From Aequorivita sp. (lineage in GTDB: Bacteria > Bacteroidota > Bacteroidia > Flavobacteriales > Flavobacteriaceae), in assembly GCA_030690315.1 (NCBI GenBank), contig JAUYGY010000051.1:47155-111154 (forward strand): 64,000 nucleotides of DNA, written 5' to 3'. The position numbers were made by a program, and so were the translations under genes. Below the pieces are notes generated by a model. The model ran no database searches. It was not told where the DNA came from and saw nothing but the letters and a program-made list of their open reading frames with translations. Below, piece by piece: positions 26,175 to 35,619 of this stretch; the first letter of the stretch is position 1; every line of letters begins with the position of its first letter.

Positions 26175-27254
26175 ATGAAAAAGATATATACCATTCTTTT
26201 ATTTTCGGCAATACTTGGGTTTACAGCCTGCAACAATACTTCCGAAGAAAAAGCCATAGATAAATTTCCTGCAGTATCAGTAACGGTAAGTTCTGTAGCT
26301 GCTGAAAACAACACGCCTTTTTTAACCGCAAGCGGAAAAATAGAAGCGGCCAACAGTGCCTCTCTCAGCACCCGAATGATGGGGTTTGTTGATAAAGTGC
26401 ACGTAAATGTGGGCCAAAAAGTTACAAAGGGACAATTGTTGGTGAGCATCAACAATTCCGATCTTTCAGCAAAGCAGGCACAAACAAGTGCAGGAATTAC
26501 CGAAGCACAAGCCGCTTTCAACAATGCGGAAAAAGATTACCAACGATTTCAAAACCTCTATGCTGAAAATAGTGCGAGCCAAAAGGAGCTCGACGATCAG
26601 CGCGCCCGTTTCGAAATGGCAAGAGCCAGATTGGAAGGCGCAAAGCAGATGAAAAATGAAGTGCAGTCGCAGTTTGCGTATGTAAATCTTCGAGCTCCTT
26701 TCAATGGGGTTGTTACGAATAAATTTATTGAAGCTGGCGCTATGGCAAATCCGGGCGAACCATTAATATCTATTGAAGGTCCCGGCAATTTTGAAGTAAC
26801 GGCTTCAGTTCCCGAAAGTGAGATTTCAAAAATAAAATCAGGTTCTGCAGTGCAAGTGATTGTAAAATCTTCAGATATAATACTTCCCGGCACGGTTACC
26901 GAAGTGAGCACTTCAGCAAAAAACACGGGCGGTCAATATTTGGTGAAAGTAGTTTTAGACAAAACCGATGCGAGCGTTCTTTCGGGAATGTACGCCACTG
27001 TTCAGTTTCCAATAGAAAAGAAAACCGATGTTAGCATAGTGTTGGTGCCGCAGGAAGCTTTGGTGAAACGCGGACAATTAACAGGAATTTATACGGTAAG
27101 CCAAAGCAACACCGCTTTGCTGCGCTGGTTGCGATTGGGCCGAACGTATGGCGATAACGTGGAAGTACTTTCAGGCTTAGCAGCAGACGAAAACTATATA
27201 ATTTCTTCTGAAGGAAAACTTTTCAACGGGGCAAAAATAACCATTAAACAATAA
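26175..27254 (+). CDS. periplasmic adaptor (membrane fusion) lipoprotein of RND efflux system
   Basis: 359 residues. Lipobox LGFTAC (C19). It has the usual order: lipoyl half (VDKVHVNVGQKVTKGQLLVSI), coiled-coil hairpin (~residues 95-160), second lipoyl half (LRAPFNGVVTNKFIEAGAMA), beta-barrel and membrane-proximal domains. It bridges the RND pump and the TolC channel. It is encoded three bases before the pump gene. Confidence 0.9.
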   Translation: MKKIYTILLFSAILGFTACNNTSEEKAIDKFPAVSVTVSSVAAENNTPFLTASGKIEAANSASLSTRMMGFVDKVHVNVGQKVTKGQLLVSINNSDLSAKQAQTSAGITEAQAAFNNAEKDYQRFQNLYAENSASQKELDDQRARFEMARARLEGAKQMKNEVQSQFAYVNLRAPFNGVVTNKFIEAGAMANPGEPLISIEGPGNFEVTASVPESEISKIKSGSAVQVIVKSSDIILPGTVTEVSTSAKNTGGQYLVKVVLDKTDASVLSGMYATVQFPIEKKTDVSIVLVPQEALVKRGQLTGIYTVSQSNTALLRWLRLGRTYGDNVEVLSGLAADENYIISSEGKLFNGAKITIKQ

Positions 27255-27256
27255 TC

Positions 27257-30200
27257 ATGAAGGACGGATTTGCTGGCAAAATTGCCAAACTATTTATAAG
27301 CTCGAAGCTTACGGTACTTTTGATGATTGTTTTTATGGTCATCGGAGTTTACAGTTCGTTTTTAATACCGCGGGAAGAAGAACCACAAATTGATGTGGCC
27401 ATGGCCGATATTTTTATAGGTTACCCCGGCGCATCCCCCACCGAGGTAGAATCCCGGGTAGTAAAACCACTTGAAAAATTGCTTTCAAACATTCCGGGGG
27501 TGGAATATGTGTATTCCACTTCCTCAAAAGAAGGGGCAATGGTAATTGTGCAGTTTTTTGTGGGTGAGGATATTGAGCGGTCGTTCGTGAAGCTTTACAA
27601 TGAAATGAACAAGCACATGGACAAAATGCCTCCGGGCGTTACCATGCCGCTTGTAAAACCGCGCGCCATTGATGATGTACCAATGTTGGGGATTACGCTT
27701 TGGAGCGAAAGTTATGACGATTTTCAACTGAAACAAATAGCAGACGAGCTTACCCAGGAAATTGAAAAGGTAAGCCAAGTTTCAACTACCCATAAAATTG
27801 GAGGACGAAATAGACAATTGCGAGTGGTGTTAGATAAAGATAAACTGGCCGCAAGCGGATTGGACTTTTTGGGCGTTGCCGAAATGATAAAGGCAAACAA
27901 CCAGCAAATGAGCTCGGGCAGTTTTGATAGAAATGATACTGAATTTTTGGTTACCACTGGAAATTTTCTAAAATCTGCAACCGATGTTGAAAACTTGGTA
28001 GTAGGAGTACAGCAGAATCAACCCATTTATCTTAAACAAGTTGCCAATATTTTTGATGGTCCCGAAATTCCGAGTAAATATGTTTCCTTTGGTTTTGGGG
28101 GAGCTAGTGAAAATGTAACTAAATATGCTTCGGAATATCCTGCGGTAACAATTTCTGTTGCAAAAAGAAAAGGTGCAGATGCGATGAAAATTGCAGATGT
28201 AATTATCGCCAAAGTTGATCATTTGCGAAGCAATTTAATTCCCGACGATGTTCACATGGAAATCACGCGGAACTATGGCGAAACTGCTTCCAATAAAGTT
28301 TCGGAATTATTGATGCACCTTATAGGAGCCATTATAGCAGTTACGCTTGTAGTAATGCTCGCAATGGGTTGGCGTGGCGGTTTGGTGGTTTTTCTTTCGG
28401 TGCCAATTACCTTTGCGCTAACGCTTTTGAGTTACTATTTACTCGATTATACGCTGAACAGAATTACGCTTTTCGCATTGGTATTCGTAACAGGTATTGT
28501 GGTGGACGACTCTATCATCATTGCCGAAAATATGCACAGGCATTTCAAGATGAAACGCTTGCCGTTTAAGCAGGCAGCTATTTACGCAATAAACGAAGTG
28601 GGGAACCCAACTATTTTGGCGACCTTCACTGTAATTGCTTCCGTATTGCCGATGGCGTTTGTGTCCGGTTTGATGGGCCCCTATATGTCGCCAATGCCTA
28701 TTGGCGCTTCTATTGCAATGATACTGTCGTTGTTTGTGGCCTTGACCATTACCCCTTATTTGGGTTATATTTTCCTTCGCGAAAAGGAGAAAAAAGGGAA
28801 AGCGCCGAAACCCGAAAAAGCATTGGAGGATACTTTTATTTATCGGATTTATTCCAAATTCGAAATTCCTTTAATTGAAAACAAAAAAACACGATGGCTG
28901 TTTTTGGGAATTACAATAGTCCTTCTTATGGGGTCTATGCTTATGTTCTTCACAAAATCTGTTGCTGTGAAAATGCTGCCTTTCGACAATAAAAATGAAA
29001 TGCAGGTGGTAATTGATATGCCCGAAGGTACCACTTTGGAACGCACCGCAGTAGTTGCGCGCGAGATTGGACAATACCTTTCAACGCAACCCTTGGTTGT
29101 AAATTATCAAAATTATGTAGGCACTTCGGCCCCGATAACCTTTAACGGCTTGGTGCGTCATTACGACCTTCGTGGAGGTAGCAATATGGCCGATATTCAA
29201 GTGAATTTGGTAGGGAAGGAAGACAGGGACTTACAGAGTCACGATATTGCAAAATTAATTCGTCCGCAGATTCAGAAAATTGGAAAAAAGTTTGGCGCGA
29301 ATGTAAAAATAGTGGAAGTTCCACCGGGCCCCCCAGTACTTTCAACCATTGTTGCGGAAGTTTATGGGCCAAATTATGACCAACAAATTGCAGTTGCAAA
29401 ACAACTTGAAAGCATTTTAAATGAGACCCCAGATGTGGTGGATGTAGATTGGATGGTAGAAGCCGACCAAAGAGAATATGAATTTGTTATAGACAAAGAA
29501 AAAGCAATGCGTTATGGCGTAGCGCCACAACAGATTGTTTATACAATGGGGATGGCACTATCAGACAGACCCGTAACAAATCTATATGCTGAAAACGCTA
29601 CGGAACAGGTGGGAATCCTTTTGATGTTGGATGAAAAGGAAAAATCCACAATTCAAGATATTTCACAATTGCAAATTGCCTCAAAGCAGGGTAATATGGT
29701 TTCTATTGGCGATTTAGTGAATATTCAAGAAAGCACCCGTGCAAAAAGTATCTATCGCAAAAACCAAAAAAGGGTTGTGTATGTTTTAGCAGATATGGCA
29801 GGAGAGCTTGAGAGTCCAGTCTACGCTATTTTGGGAATGACTGATAAGTTGAAAGACATAAAATTACCGGCTGGTTACAGTATGGACGAATTGTATTTGG
29901 AACAACCCGAATTTGAAGATAACTTCACCGTGAAATGGGATGGCGAATGGCAGATAACTTTAGAAGTTTTTCGTGATTTGGGAATTGCCTTTTTGGGCGT
30001 AATCATCATCATTTATATTTTAATCGTGGGTTGGTTTCAAAACTTCAATGCACCTATAGTAATGATGGTGGCAATACCTTTATCGTTGATAGGAATTGTT
30101 TTGGGCCACTGGATTATGGGCGCTTTTTTCACAGCTACTTCCTTTATTGGGATGATTGCTTTGGCAGGAATTATGGTGCGGAACTCGGTGCTGTTGATAG

Positions 30201-30454
30201 ATTTTATAAATCTACGCACAGCAGACGGAGTCCCACTTAAGCAAGCCGTAATTGAAGCTGGTGCAGTACGAACTACACCAATTTTATTGACTGCCGGAAC
30301 CGTTGTAATCGGTGCGTTTGTAATTCTCTTTGATCCAATTTTTCAAGGACTCGCCATTTCATTGATGGGCGGAACCATTGTTTCCACAGTGCTTACATTG
30401 CTTGTGGTACCATTGGTTTATTATATGATTGAACGAAAAAACTTTAAAGAATAG
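27257..30454 (+). CDS. RND efflux pump, inner-membrane permease
   Basis: 1065 residues, normal for the family. Twelve TM helices in two halves; the TM4 proton-relay pair is D417-D418 in GIVVDDSIIIAEN. Large periplasmic loops carry porter motifs such as GYPGASPTEVE and the C-terminal repeat region ends MIERKNF. It is of the broad AcrB-like group without the metal-site methionines I could assign to CusA. Substrate is unknown; the shared operator with SQR hints at thiol or sulfur-stress compounds. Confidence 0.9.
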   Translation: MKDGFAGKIAKLFISSKLTVLLMIVFMVIGVYSSFLIPREEEPQIDVAMADIFIGYPGASPTEVESRVVKPLEKLLSNIPGVEYVYSTSSKEGAMVIVQFFVGEDIERSFVKLYNEMNKHMDKMPPGVTMPLVKPRAIDDVPMLGITLWSESYDDFQLKQIADELTQEIEKVSQVSTTHKIGGRNRQLRVVLDKDKLAASGLDFLGVAEMIKANNQQMSSGSFDRNDTEFLVTTGNFLKSATDVENLVVGVQQNQPIYLKQVANIFDGPEIPSKYVSFGFGGASENVTKYASEYPAVTISVAKRKGADAMKIADVIIAKVDHLRSNLIPDDVHMEITRNYGETASNKVSELLMHLIGAIIAVTLVVMLAMGWRGGLVVFLSVPITFALTLLSYYLLDYTLNRITLFALVFVTGIVVDDSIIIAENMHRHFKMKRLPFKQAAIYAINEVGNPTILATFTVIASVLPMAFVSGLMGPYMSPMPIGASIAMILSLFVALTITPYLGYIFLREKEKKGKAPKPEKALEDTFIYRIYSKFEIPLIENKKTRWLFLGITIVLLMGSMLMFFTKSVAVKMLPFDNKNEMQVVIDMPEGTTLERTAVVAREIGQYLSTQPLVVNYQNYVGTSAPITFNGLVRHYDLRGGSNMADIQVNLVGKEDRDLQSHDIAKLIRPQIQKIGKKFGANVKIVEVPPGPPVLSTIVAEVYGPNYDQQIAVAKQLESILNETPDVVDVDWMVEADQREYEFVIDKEKAMRYGVAPQQIVYTMGMALSDRPVTNLYAENATEQVGILLMLDEKEKSTIQDISQLQIASKQGNMVSIGDLVNIQESTRAKSIYRKNQKRVVYVLADMAGELESPVYAILGMTDKLKDIKLPAGYSMDELYLEQPEFEDNFTVKWDGEWQITLEVFRDLGIAFLGVIIIIYILIVGWFQNFNAPIVMMVAIPLSLIGIVLGHWIMGAFFTATSFIGMIALAGIMVRNSVLLIDFINLRTADGVPLKQAVIEAGAVRTTPILLTAGTVVIGAFVILFDPIFQGLAISLMGGTIVSTVLTLLVVPLVYYMIERKNFKE

Positions 30455-30548
30455 ACTAAAGACCGCTTCGCTAAAAGACGTAAGACGTAAGACAAAAAAG
30501 AAGGTTTGAATAAATAAAAAATAATAATAATCAATAAATAATAAACAG

Positions 30549-30854
30549 ATGAAACTTTTAATTGTAACCGTTGTGGACCAATTTCAGAAGGAAATACTGC
30601 AACTTTTCAAAAAAGCAAATATTGAGAGCTATAGCGGTTCCGATATTGAAGGCTATAAAAATGCTTCTTCTTTTATGATGAACTCTAGTTGGTTTCCATC
30701 TGAAAAGGGAGGAGCAGACAGCAGTATGTTTTTCTCATTCACGGAAGAGGAACAGATTGATGCGTTTTTCACTTTAGCGATAGAATTCAATAATAATATG
30801 GAAACCAACAATCCCATTCACGCGGTTGTTGTTCCCATTGAAAGAAGCATGTAA
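30549..30854 (+). CDS. small PII-like protein following the RND pump
   Basis: 101 residues: KLLIVTVVDQFQKEILQLF at the start and HAVVVPIERSM at the end give the beta-alpha-beta pattern of PII-like/DUF3240-type proteins that often sit beside RND pumps. FMMNSSWF and MFFSF are unusual for nitrogen PII proteins and the T-loop is short. It may sense a metal or nucleotide and tune the pump. Identification is by fold pattern and context. Confidence 0.55.
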   Translation: MKLLIVTVVDQFQKEILQLFKKANIESYSGSDIEGYKNASSFMMNSSWFPSEKGGADSSMFFSFTEEEQIDAFFTLAIEFNNNMETNNPIHAVVVPIERSM

Positions 30855-30858
30855 AATC

Positions 30859-30923
30859 TTCCCAACTCCCCAAAGGTGCGTATTATGTGCGTTCCTCCTC
30901 CTTTGGTGGAGTTTATGGGAAGA
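30859..30923. repeat. imperfect palindromic intergenic element
   Basis: CTTCCCAACTCCCCAAAGG pairs with CCTTTGGTGGAGTT plus ATGGGAAG around a ~25-base loop. It resembles dispersed hairpin elements of flavobacterial genomes and may protect or end the RND transcript. Confidence 0.55.
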
Positions 30924-30956
30924 ATACAGATAAAATAAACGTTAAAATTTAATACA

Positions 30957-31163
30957 ATGATAAACAGATATATTAGGGCAATAGCCGGGACTTTTATTTT
31001 AATCAGCCTTATTTTGGCGGTTTATGTGAATATTAATTGGCTGTGGTTTACCGCATTTGTGGGTGCCAATTTGTTGCAATCATCATTTACGAAATGGTGC
31101 TTGATGGAGAAAATACTTAAAAAATTAGGCGTAAAAGACGAAAATGAAAATTGCTGTGCCTAA
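30957..31163 (+). CDS. DUF2892-family small membrane protein
   Basis: 68 residues: IRAIAGTFILISLILAVYV and WLWFTAFVGANLLQSSFTKWCLMEKILKKLGV match the two-helix DUF2892 (YgaP membrane part) pattern. The terminal CC (DENENCCA) and the conserved C in FTKWC suggest thiol chemistry. DUF2892 proteins are often linked to rhodaneses and SQR loci, consistent with this sulfur block. It is followed by a strong terminator. Confidence 0.8.
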   Translation: MINRYIRAIAGTFILISLILAVYVNINWLWFTAFVGANLLQSSFTKWCLMEKILKKLGVKDENENCCA

Positions 31164-31191
31164 TTGATTCATTTAAATATCTTTTCTTAAA

Positions 31192-31227
31192 AAAACCTGT
31201 TTCTTTTCAATTGAAACAGGTTTTTTA
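31192..31227 (+). terminator. rho-independent terminator after DUF2892
   Basis: CCTGTTTC (31196-31203) and GAAACAGG (31213-31220), extended by A/T pairs, followed by TTTTTT. Confidence 0.85.
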
Positions 31228-31254
31228 TTTTTTCATAACAAACAAATTATATAT

Positions 31255-31298
31255 ATGACATTGGTCATTTCAAAAACCGCAAATTTGGGATATATTTG
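31255..31298 (+). promoter_or_regulatory. type B operator and perfect -7 box of the hibernation factor/USP operon
   Basis: ATGAC-ATTG-GTCAT at 31255-31268, perfect half-sites. TATATTTG (31291-31298) starts exactly 36 bp downstream. Confidence 0.78.
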
Positions 31299-31322
31299 AA
31301 GTATTAACCAATATAATATATC

Positions 31323-31622
31323 ATGACTATAAACATTCAATACGTGAAAATGCCTACCAGTGAGGCAATGAGCGAATATGTAGAAAAGAAACTTCAAAAA
31401 ATTGCGGAAAAATATGAGTGGCTAATTAGAGCCGAAGTAAGTTTTAAATTGGAAAACAATGTTTACGGAAAAGGTAATATCTGCGAAATGGAACTGAGCC
31501 TTCCGGGACCGAAAATTTTTGCAACTTCAAAAGAAGCAACCTTTGAAGCCGCTGCAAAAGAAACAATATCCGATTTGGAAAAACAACTTAAAAAACGCAA
31601 AGCAAAATTCACAACCCATTAA
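31323..31622 (+). CDS. hpf: ribosome hibernation-promoting factor (HPF/RaiA family)
   Basis: 99 residues, short-form HPF: beta-alpha-beta-beta-beta-alpha with TINIQYVKMPTSEAMSEYVEKKL and YGKGNICEMELSLPGP. It binds the 30S decoding region and stalls translation in starved or oxygen-limited cells. It is co-transcribed with a USP 11 bases downstream and preceded by a type B operator, consistent with a low-oxygen dormancy role. Confidence 0.88.
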   Translation: MTINIQYVKMPTSEAMSEYVEKKLQKIAEKYEWLIRAEVSFKLENNVYGKGNICEMELSLPGPKIFATSKEATFEAAAKETISDLEKQLKKRKAKFTTH

Positions 31623-31633
31623 AACCAATCAAC

Positions 31634-32470
31634 ATGAAAAAAATATTTGTTCCCGTAGATTTTTCACAGCATTCCGAATATGCTATGGAAGTGGCTGCAA
31701 ACATCGCCAAAAAGCATAATTCAGAAATAATCGCTGTGCACATGATGGGCCTTAAGGAAGCCGTAGTTACACGCGATGAAAGCAAGGAGGTTTTTGAAGC
31801 GATGTATTATATGAAACTTGCAGAAAAGCGTTTTGATGAATTTCTAGATAAAGACTATTTGGAAGGAGTTAATGTAACCGATACCGTTCACAACTATAAA
31901 AATTTTAGTGAATTGAATGATTTAGCACAGGAATTTCATGCAGATCTAATTGTAATGGGATCTCACGGAAGCTCAGGTTTGAAAGAAGTTTTCGTTGGCA
32001 GCAATACCGAAAAGGTAGTCCGCACTTCTGAAATCCCTGTACTTGTAATTAAACATCGTGCAGAAATTTTCAATCCGCAATTAGGTATTTTTGCTTGCGA
32101 TTTTTTAGAAAATTCTGTTGGTCCATACAAGCGCGCAAAAAAAATGTTTGATGCTTTGGGAATCAATATGCAGATGCTCTACGTGAACCTTGCAGGCGAT
32201 TTCCGCAGCACCCGCGAAATTGAAAAACGAATTCTCAACTTTTTGAAAAATGCTGGAGAAGTAAATCCATTAGAAAGTTTAAACAAAGTAATTCAATACA
32301 ACGAATATTCTGTTGAAGGCGGCATTTTCGGTTACAGCCAAGTAAGCAATGCAGACATCATTGCACTGCCAACGCAAGGGCGCCAAGGTTTGGCGCATTT
32401 CTTCTCTGGAAGTATTGGGGAAAATGTGGTAAACCATTCAGATTTACCGGTGTTGACTTTTAAAGTATAG
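31634..32470 (+). CDS. tandem universal stress protein
   Basis: 278 residues with two UspA domains (1-~145, ~150-278). The first has the ATP-binding motif GSHGSSGLKEVFVGS (G-2x-G-9x-G-S); the second is degenerate. The start MKKIFVPVDFSQHSEYAMEVA is typical. Cytosolic nucleotide-binding stress protein; cognate function unknown. In an operon with hpf. Confidence 0.9.
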   Translation: MKKIFVPVDFSQHSEYAMEVAANIAKKHNSEIIAVHMMGLKEAVVTRDESKEVFEAMYYMKLAEKRFDEFLDKDYLEGVNVTDTVHNYKNFSELNDLAQEFHADLIVMGSHGSSGLKEVFVGSNTEKVVRTSEIPVLVIKHRAEIFNPQLGIFACDFLENSVGPYKRAKKMFDALGINMQMLYVNLAGDFRSTREIEKRILNFLKNAGEVNPLESLNKVIQYNEYSVEGGIFGYSQVSNADIIALPTQGRQGLAHFFSGSIGENVVNHSDLPVLTFKV

Positions 32471-32502
32471 TTAATTGCTATCGACAACAATTAACGAGAA
32501 AG

Positions 32503-32540
32503 AGCAGGAATTTCATTTTTTTTGGATTCCTGCTTTTTTG
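32503..32540. terminator. bidirectional terminator between USP and deoD
   Basis: AGCAGGAAT (32503-32511) and ATTCCTGCT (32526-32534) form a stem followed by TTTTTT on the plus strand, with an A-rich start for the other strand. It sits between convergent genes. Confidence 0.8.
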
Positions 32541-32543
32541 TTT

Positions 32544-33245
32544 CTAAATTAAAGTATTCAGCGCAATCTCAATCATTTTTGAAAAGCTACTTTCGCGATC
32601 ATCGGCAGAAATAGTTTCTCCTGTTACCAATGAATCTGAAATTGTGAGAATTGCCAATGCTTTCACATTAAATTTTGCTGCAATGGTGTAAAGTCCGGCG
32701 GCTTCCATTTCAACGCAAAGCACTCCAAAATCTGCCCATTTCTTATAACTGTTAAAGTCATCTTCATAAAACTGGTCGCAGGAAAGTACGTTTCCAGCTT
32801 TTATGGGAATATTGTTTTCCTTTGCGTAAAGCGCTGCTTTCATAAATAAATCGAAATCTGCGGTAGGAGAGTAGTCACAGTTTTCAAACCGAGTATTGTT
32901 GATGCCGGAGGTAGAAGAGGCTGCCATTGCAATTACAATATCGCGAAGCTTAATGTTTTTTTGATAACTTCCTGCGGAACCAACTCGGATAAGGTTTTTT
33001 ACGCCATAATCGTTAATAAGCTCGTGGCAGTAAATCAGTGTCGATGGAATGCCCATACCCGTCCCTTGAACGGAAATTCGCTTTCCTTGGAATGTGCCTG
33101 TAAAACCTAGCATGCCGCGAACGTCATTATAGCATTTGGCGTTTTCAAGAAACGTTTCAGCAATCCATTTGGCCCGCATGGGGTCACCGGGAAGAAGCAC
33201 AGATTCTGCAATTTCTCCCTTTTTTGCTTCAATATGTGTGCTCAT
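32544..33245 (-). CDS. deoD: purine-nucleoside phosphorylase
   Basis: 233 residues, DeoD (hexameric) type: LLPGDPMRAKWIAETFLE, GTGMGIPSTLIYCHEL, RVGSAGSYQ and CVEMEAAGLYTIAAKF. It cleaves purine (deoxy)nucleosides with phosphate. Its start overlaps the end of deoC by 17 bases, and both lie behind thioredoxin, forming a nucleoside-salvage operon. Confidence 0.94.
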   Translation of the reverse strand: MSTHIEAKKGEIAESVLLPGDPMRAKWIAETFLENAKCYNDVRGMLGFTGTFQGKRISVQGTGMGIPSTLIYCHELINDYGVKNLIRVGSAGSYQKNIKLRDIVIAMAASSTSGINNTRFENCDYSPTADFDLFMKAALYAKENNIPIKAGNVLSCDQFYEDDFNSYKKWADFGVLCVEMEAAGLYTIAAKFNVKALAILTISDSLVTGETISADDRESSFSKMIEIALNTLI

Positions 33246-33903
33246 CTGTGTCTTTTTTTAAGGAAGTTACAATTTCAATTCCCGAAGAAGTACCAATTCT
33301 GCTAACGCCCATTTCGATATATCTTTTAGCGGTTGCAGTATTTTTAATTCCGCCCGAGGCTTTAATTTTTAAAGTGTCGCCCACTTCATCAATCATAATT
33401 TTTACAACGTGTTCCGTGGCGCCATCTGTTCCAAAACCAGTAGAGGTTTTTACGTAATCTGCCCCAGCTTGTTTGGCTATTTGGCAAGCTATGCGTATTT
33501 CATCATCGGTTAAATAACAGGTTTCCAAGATTACTTTTAATAATGAACTGCCAATGGCTTCTTTTATCGCTGAGATTTCCTTCCGAACAGATTCGTACAT
33601 TTTGGCTTTTAGATAGCCTATATTCAAAACCATATCGATTTCATCGGCACCATCTTTTATGCATTGTTCCGCTTCACAAACTTTGGAGCGAGTACTATTT
33701 GAACCTAAAGGAAAACCAACTACAGAAGCAATTTTTACATCGCTGTTTTGCAATTCATTTGCAGCCAAAGAAACGTAACAACTGTTTAAGCAAACTGCAT
33801 AAAAGTTGTATTCCTTTGCTTCGTTGCAAAGTTTTAGTATGTCTTGTGGGGTAGCGGTAGCTTTTAAAAAGGTGTGATCTATATATCGGTTTAAATCCTT
33901 CAA
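33229..33903 (-). CDS. deoC: deoxyribose-phosphate aldolase
   Basis: 224 residues, class I aldolase: YIDHTFLKATAT, EIDMVLNIGYLK, VILETCYL and the Schiff-base lysine in DYVKTSTGFG. It splits deoxyribose-5-phosphate to acetaldehyde and glyceraldehyde-3-phosphate. Its ATG overlaps the thioredoxin stop by four bases and its 3' end overlaps deoD. Confidence 0.94.
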   Translation of the reverse strand: MKDLNRYIDHTFLKATATPQDILKLCNEAKEYNFYAVCLNSCYVSLAANELQNSDVKIASVVGFPLGSNSTRSKVCEAEQCIKDGADEIDMVLNIGYLKAKMYESVRKEISAIKEAIGSSLLKVILETCYLTDDEIRIACQIAKQAGADYVKTSTGFGTDGATEHVVKIMIDEVGDTLKIKASGGIKNTATAKRYIEMGVSRIGTSSGIEIVTSLKKDTDEHTY

Positions 33904-34202
33904 TTTTTATATTGATTGATGATGGAAACCAAATCATTTTTCTGCAAAACACCGCTTTGTCGCCAAAGTTGTTTTCCGTTTTTGAACAAAATCATAGTGG
34001 GCACGCCACGTACTTGGAATTCTGCTGCCAACGGCTGATTTTTATCGACGTCAATTTTCACGATTTTTACGTTGTCGCCCAATTCATCCTTTACTTGTTT
34101 CAGAATGGGAGCCAGCATTTTGCACGGTCCGCACCAATCTGCAAAGAAGTCGACCAAAACGGGAGTTTCGGAATTGATTATATCTTTAAAATTGCTTTTC
34201 AT
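33900..34202 (-). CDS. trxA: thioredoxin
   Basis: 100 residues from the ATG at 34202; a longer frame reaching 34319 runs into the upstream gene and is rejected. Active site DFFADWCGPCKM and cis-proline loop VRGVPTMILFKNG are intact. Cytosolic dithiol reductant. First gene of the trx-deoC-deoD string with a 4-base overlap to deoC. Confidence 0.92.
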   Translation of the reverse strand: MKSNFKDIINSETPVLVDFFADWCGPCKMLAPILKQVKDELGDNVKIVKIDVDKNQPLAAEFQVRGVPTMILFKNGKQLWRQSGVLQKNDLVSIINQYKN

Positions 34203-34213
34203 CCTATCAGTTT

Positions 34214-35080
34214 TTAGCCGAGCAATGGGTTCTTTTTGTATTTTCTTAAAACAGGCATTAGCCTTTTCAGTGGAATTTGGATGGAATAGGTTCCCGTGTA
34301 GGATGGGCAAATGATGCAATCGTCAAAATAATATTCCACTACATCATCATTTATTACGAAGTTGTTTTTGGCATTGAAGAAATCATCGGCCGAAATTGCC
34401 CAACAATCGTAATACATTTCGCCCGAGTTGATTTTTTCTTTTAAAAGTTCGTTCAAGATTTCGCGAAGCTCTTCTTCGGTACCGTTATTGAAAAAATCTT
34501 CATAGTTCATAAAAGCGGCACGCTCCAAATCAAAATTTAGGGTTTCAAAGGTATAAGCTGCATGGGCTGCGCCGGTGTATTGGTTTTCTTTGTAAAAAAG
34601 CACGCTTATAAGCCGGTCATTTAGATTGTAAATTTTGTAATCTACCATTCTCTTTTCCATTTGCTTCGGGATTCCCAAGGAATCGCAAAGTCTTTTTTCT
34701 TCCAAAATTTGCGCTTCAATACGCTTGGCATCAACAAAATGTTTATTGATGTATTCGTTGAAATTTTCGAATTGTGGCTTAATTTTTTCGTTGAGGTAGG
34801 GATATTTAAAATCAAGAGTGTACCCATTTCCTTCCTTTAAAAGCGATTTTGAAATAAGCAGATTTTCCATTTCTGCTTTTGCATCTTTTTTCTCGATAAG
34901 TTCCTGCCGTTTTAGGATTAAGGTTTTTTGCTGGGTTTCAAAATTTTTATCGGAAATGCGCAAAGAATCTACAATCTCTTCGGAATTAATTTCAGTATCA
35001 TTATCAATTTCATCTTTTTTTGGATCGTTTTTACAACTAAAAAAAACGAATAAAATTAAAACTGGCAGAAGCATTTTCAT
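34214..35080 (-). CDS. lipoprotein with DUF3298-like domain
   Basis: 288 residues. Lipobox VFFSC (C16). An acidic, coiled N-terminal part (residues 20-75) is followed by a DUF4163/DUF3298 (RsiV-like) region: TLDFKYPYLNEKIKPQFENFNEYI, YTGAAHAAYTFETLNFDL and the ending SYTGTYSIQIPLKRLMPVL. Such domains may bind lysozyme-like or cell-wall ligands; its role here is unknown. It ends 11 bases before thioredoxin. Confidence 0.7.
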   Translation of the reverse strand: MKMLLPVLILFVFFSCKNDPKKDEIDNDTEINSEEIVDSLRISDKNFETQQKTLILKRQELIEKKDAKAEMENLLISKSLLKEGNGYTLDFKYPYLNEKIKPQFENFNEYINKHFVDAKRIEAQILEEKRLCDSLGIPKQMEKRMVDYKIYNLNDRLISVLFYKENQYTGAAHAAYTFETLNFDLERAAFMNYEDFFNNGTEEELREILNELLKEKINSGEMYYDCWAISADDFFNAKNNFVINDDVVEYYFDDCIICPSYTGTYSIQIPLKRLMPVLRKYKKNPLLG

Positions 35081-35152
35081 AGTCTGGGGTTTTATTTTAT
35101 AAAATTAAGTAAACAATTTTTAGCAGAAGAATGAAAGCAACCATAAAGCAAT

Positions 35153-35557
35153 TTAATCTTTCAACAAATTTTTCAATTTTGCGAGCAGGATTACTTCACT
35201 TTTATTTTTGCCTGCAAATGAATTCGCAATAGCGCTTGCGGTTTTCCAAATAAGTTCTTTTCGTTCTTGGTTAAAAAGGCTTGGTTTTTCTTTATAAAAA
35301 TCGGCAAAACTTTCAAAACAATCATTTGCGTCCAATTGCTCATAATCAAACCAATCAAAAACCACTTCAATCTGGTGGGCCGCATCGGTATGGAAGGGAT
35401 CTTCATATTCGTCCAGATTTTTCCACTGTTCTGTAACTATTTTTTTTAAGGTGTCATATTCTGCCTTTCGCACCATTTTGTCTGCCGCGGCAATGGAATA
35501 AAAAAGCTCTCCCATTTTTTGGTAAAACAGTAGTTGAGGTTTATTTACGGTTCCCAT
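35153..35557 (-). CDS. TerB-like helical protein
   Basis: 134 residues, all-helical by composition. GELFYSIAAADKMVRKAEYDTLKKIV has the ADG-type metal-binding pattern seen in TerB/DjlA-like domains, though the acidic residue spacing is imperfect. No signal peptide. Function unknown. Confidence 0.5.
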   Translation of the reverse strand: MGTVNKPQLLFYQKMGELFYSIAAADKMVRKAEYDTLKKIVTEQWKNLDEYEDPFHTDAAHQIEVVFDWFDYEQLDANDCFESFADFYKEKPSLFNQERKELIWKTASAIANSFAGKNKSEVILLAKLKNLLKD

Positions 35558-35619
35558 GATTCTCTATTTTTTTAAATTTTTTAATGCTGTAAATCTAAAA
35601 TGTTTTTAGGCTGGATTTT

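Noticed and set aside
30474..30495. Repeated GACGTAA units after the RND gene as a CRISPR or att site
   Set aside because: Only two to three short units with no spacers; simple local repetition.
34203..34319. 39-residue extension of thioredoxin
   Set aside because: It runs through the end of the upstream lipoprotein gene; the normal thioredoxin start is at 34202.
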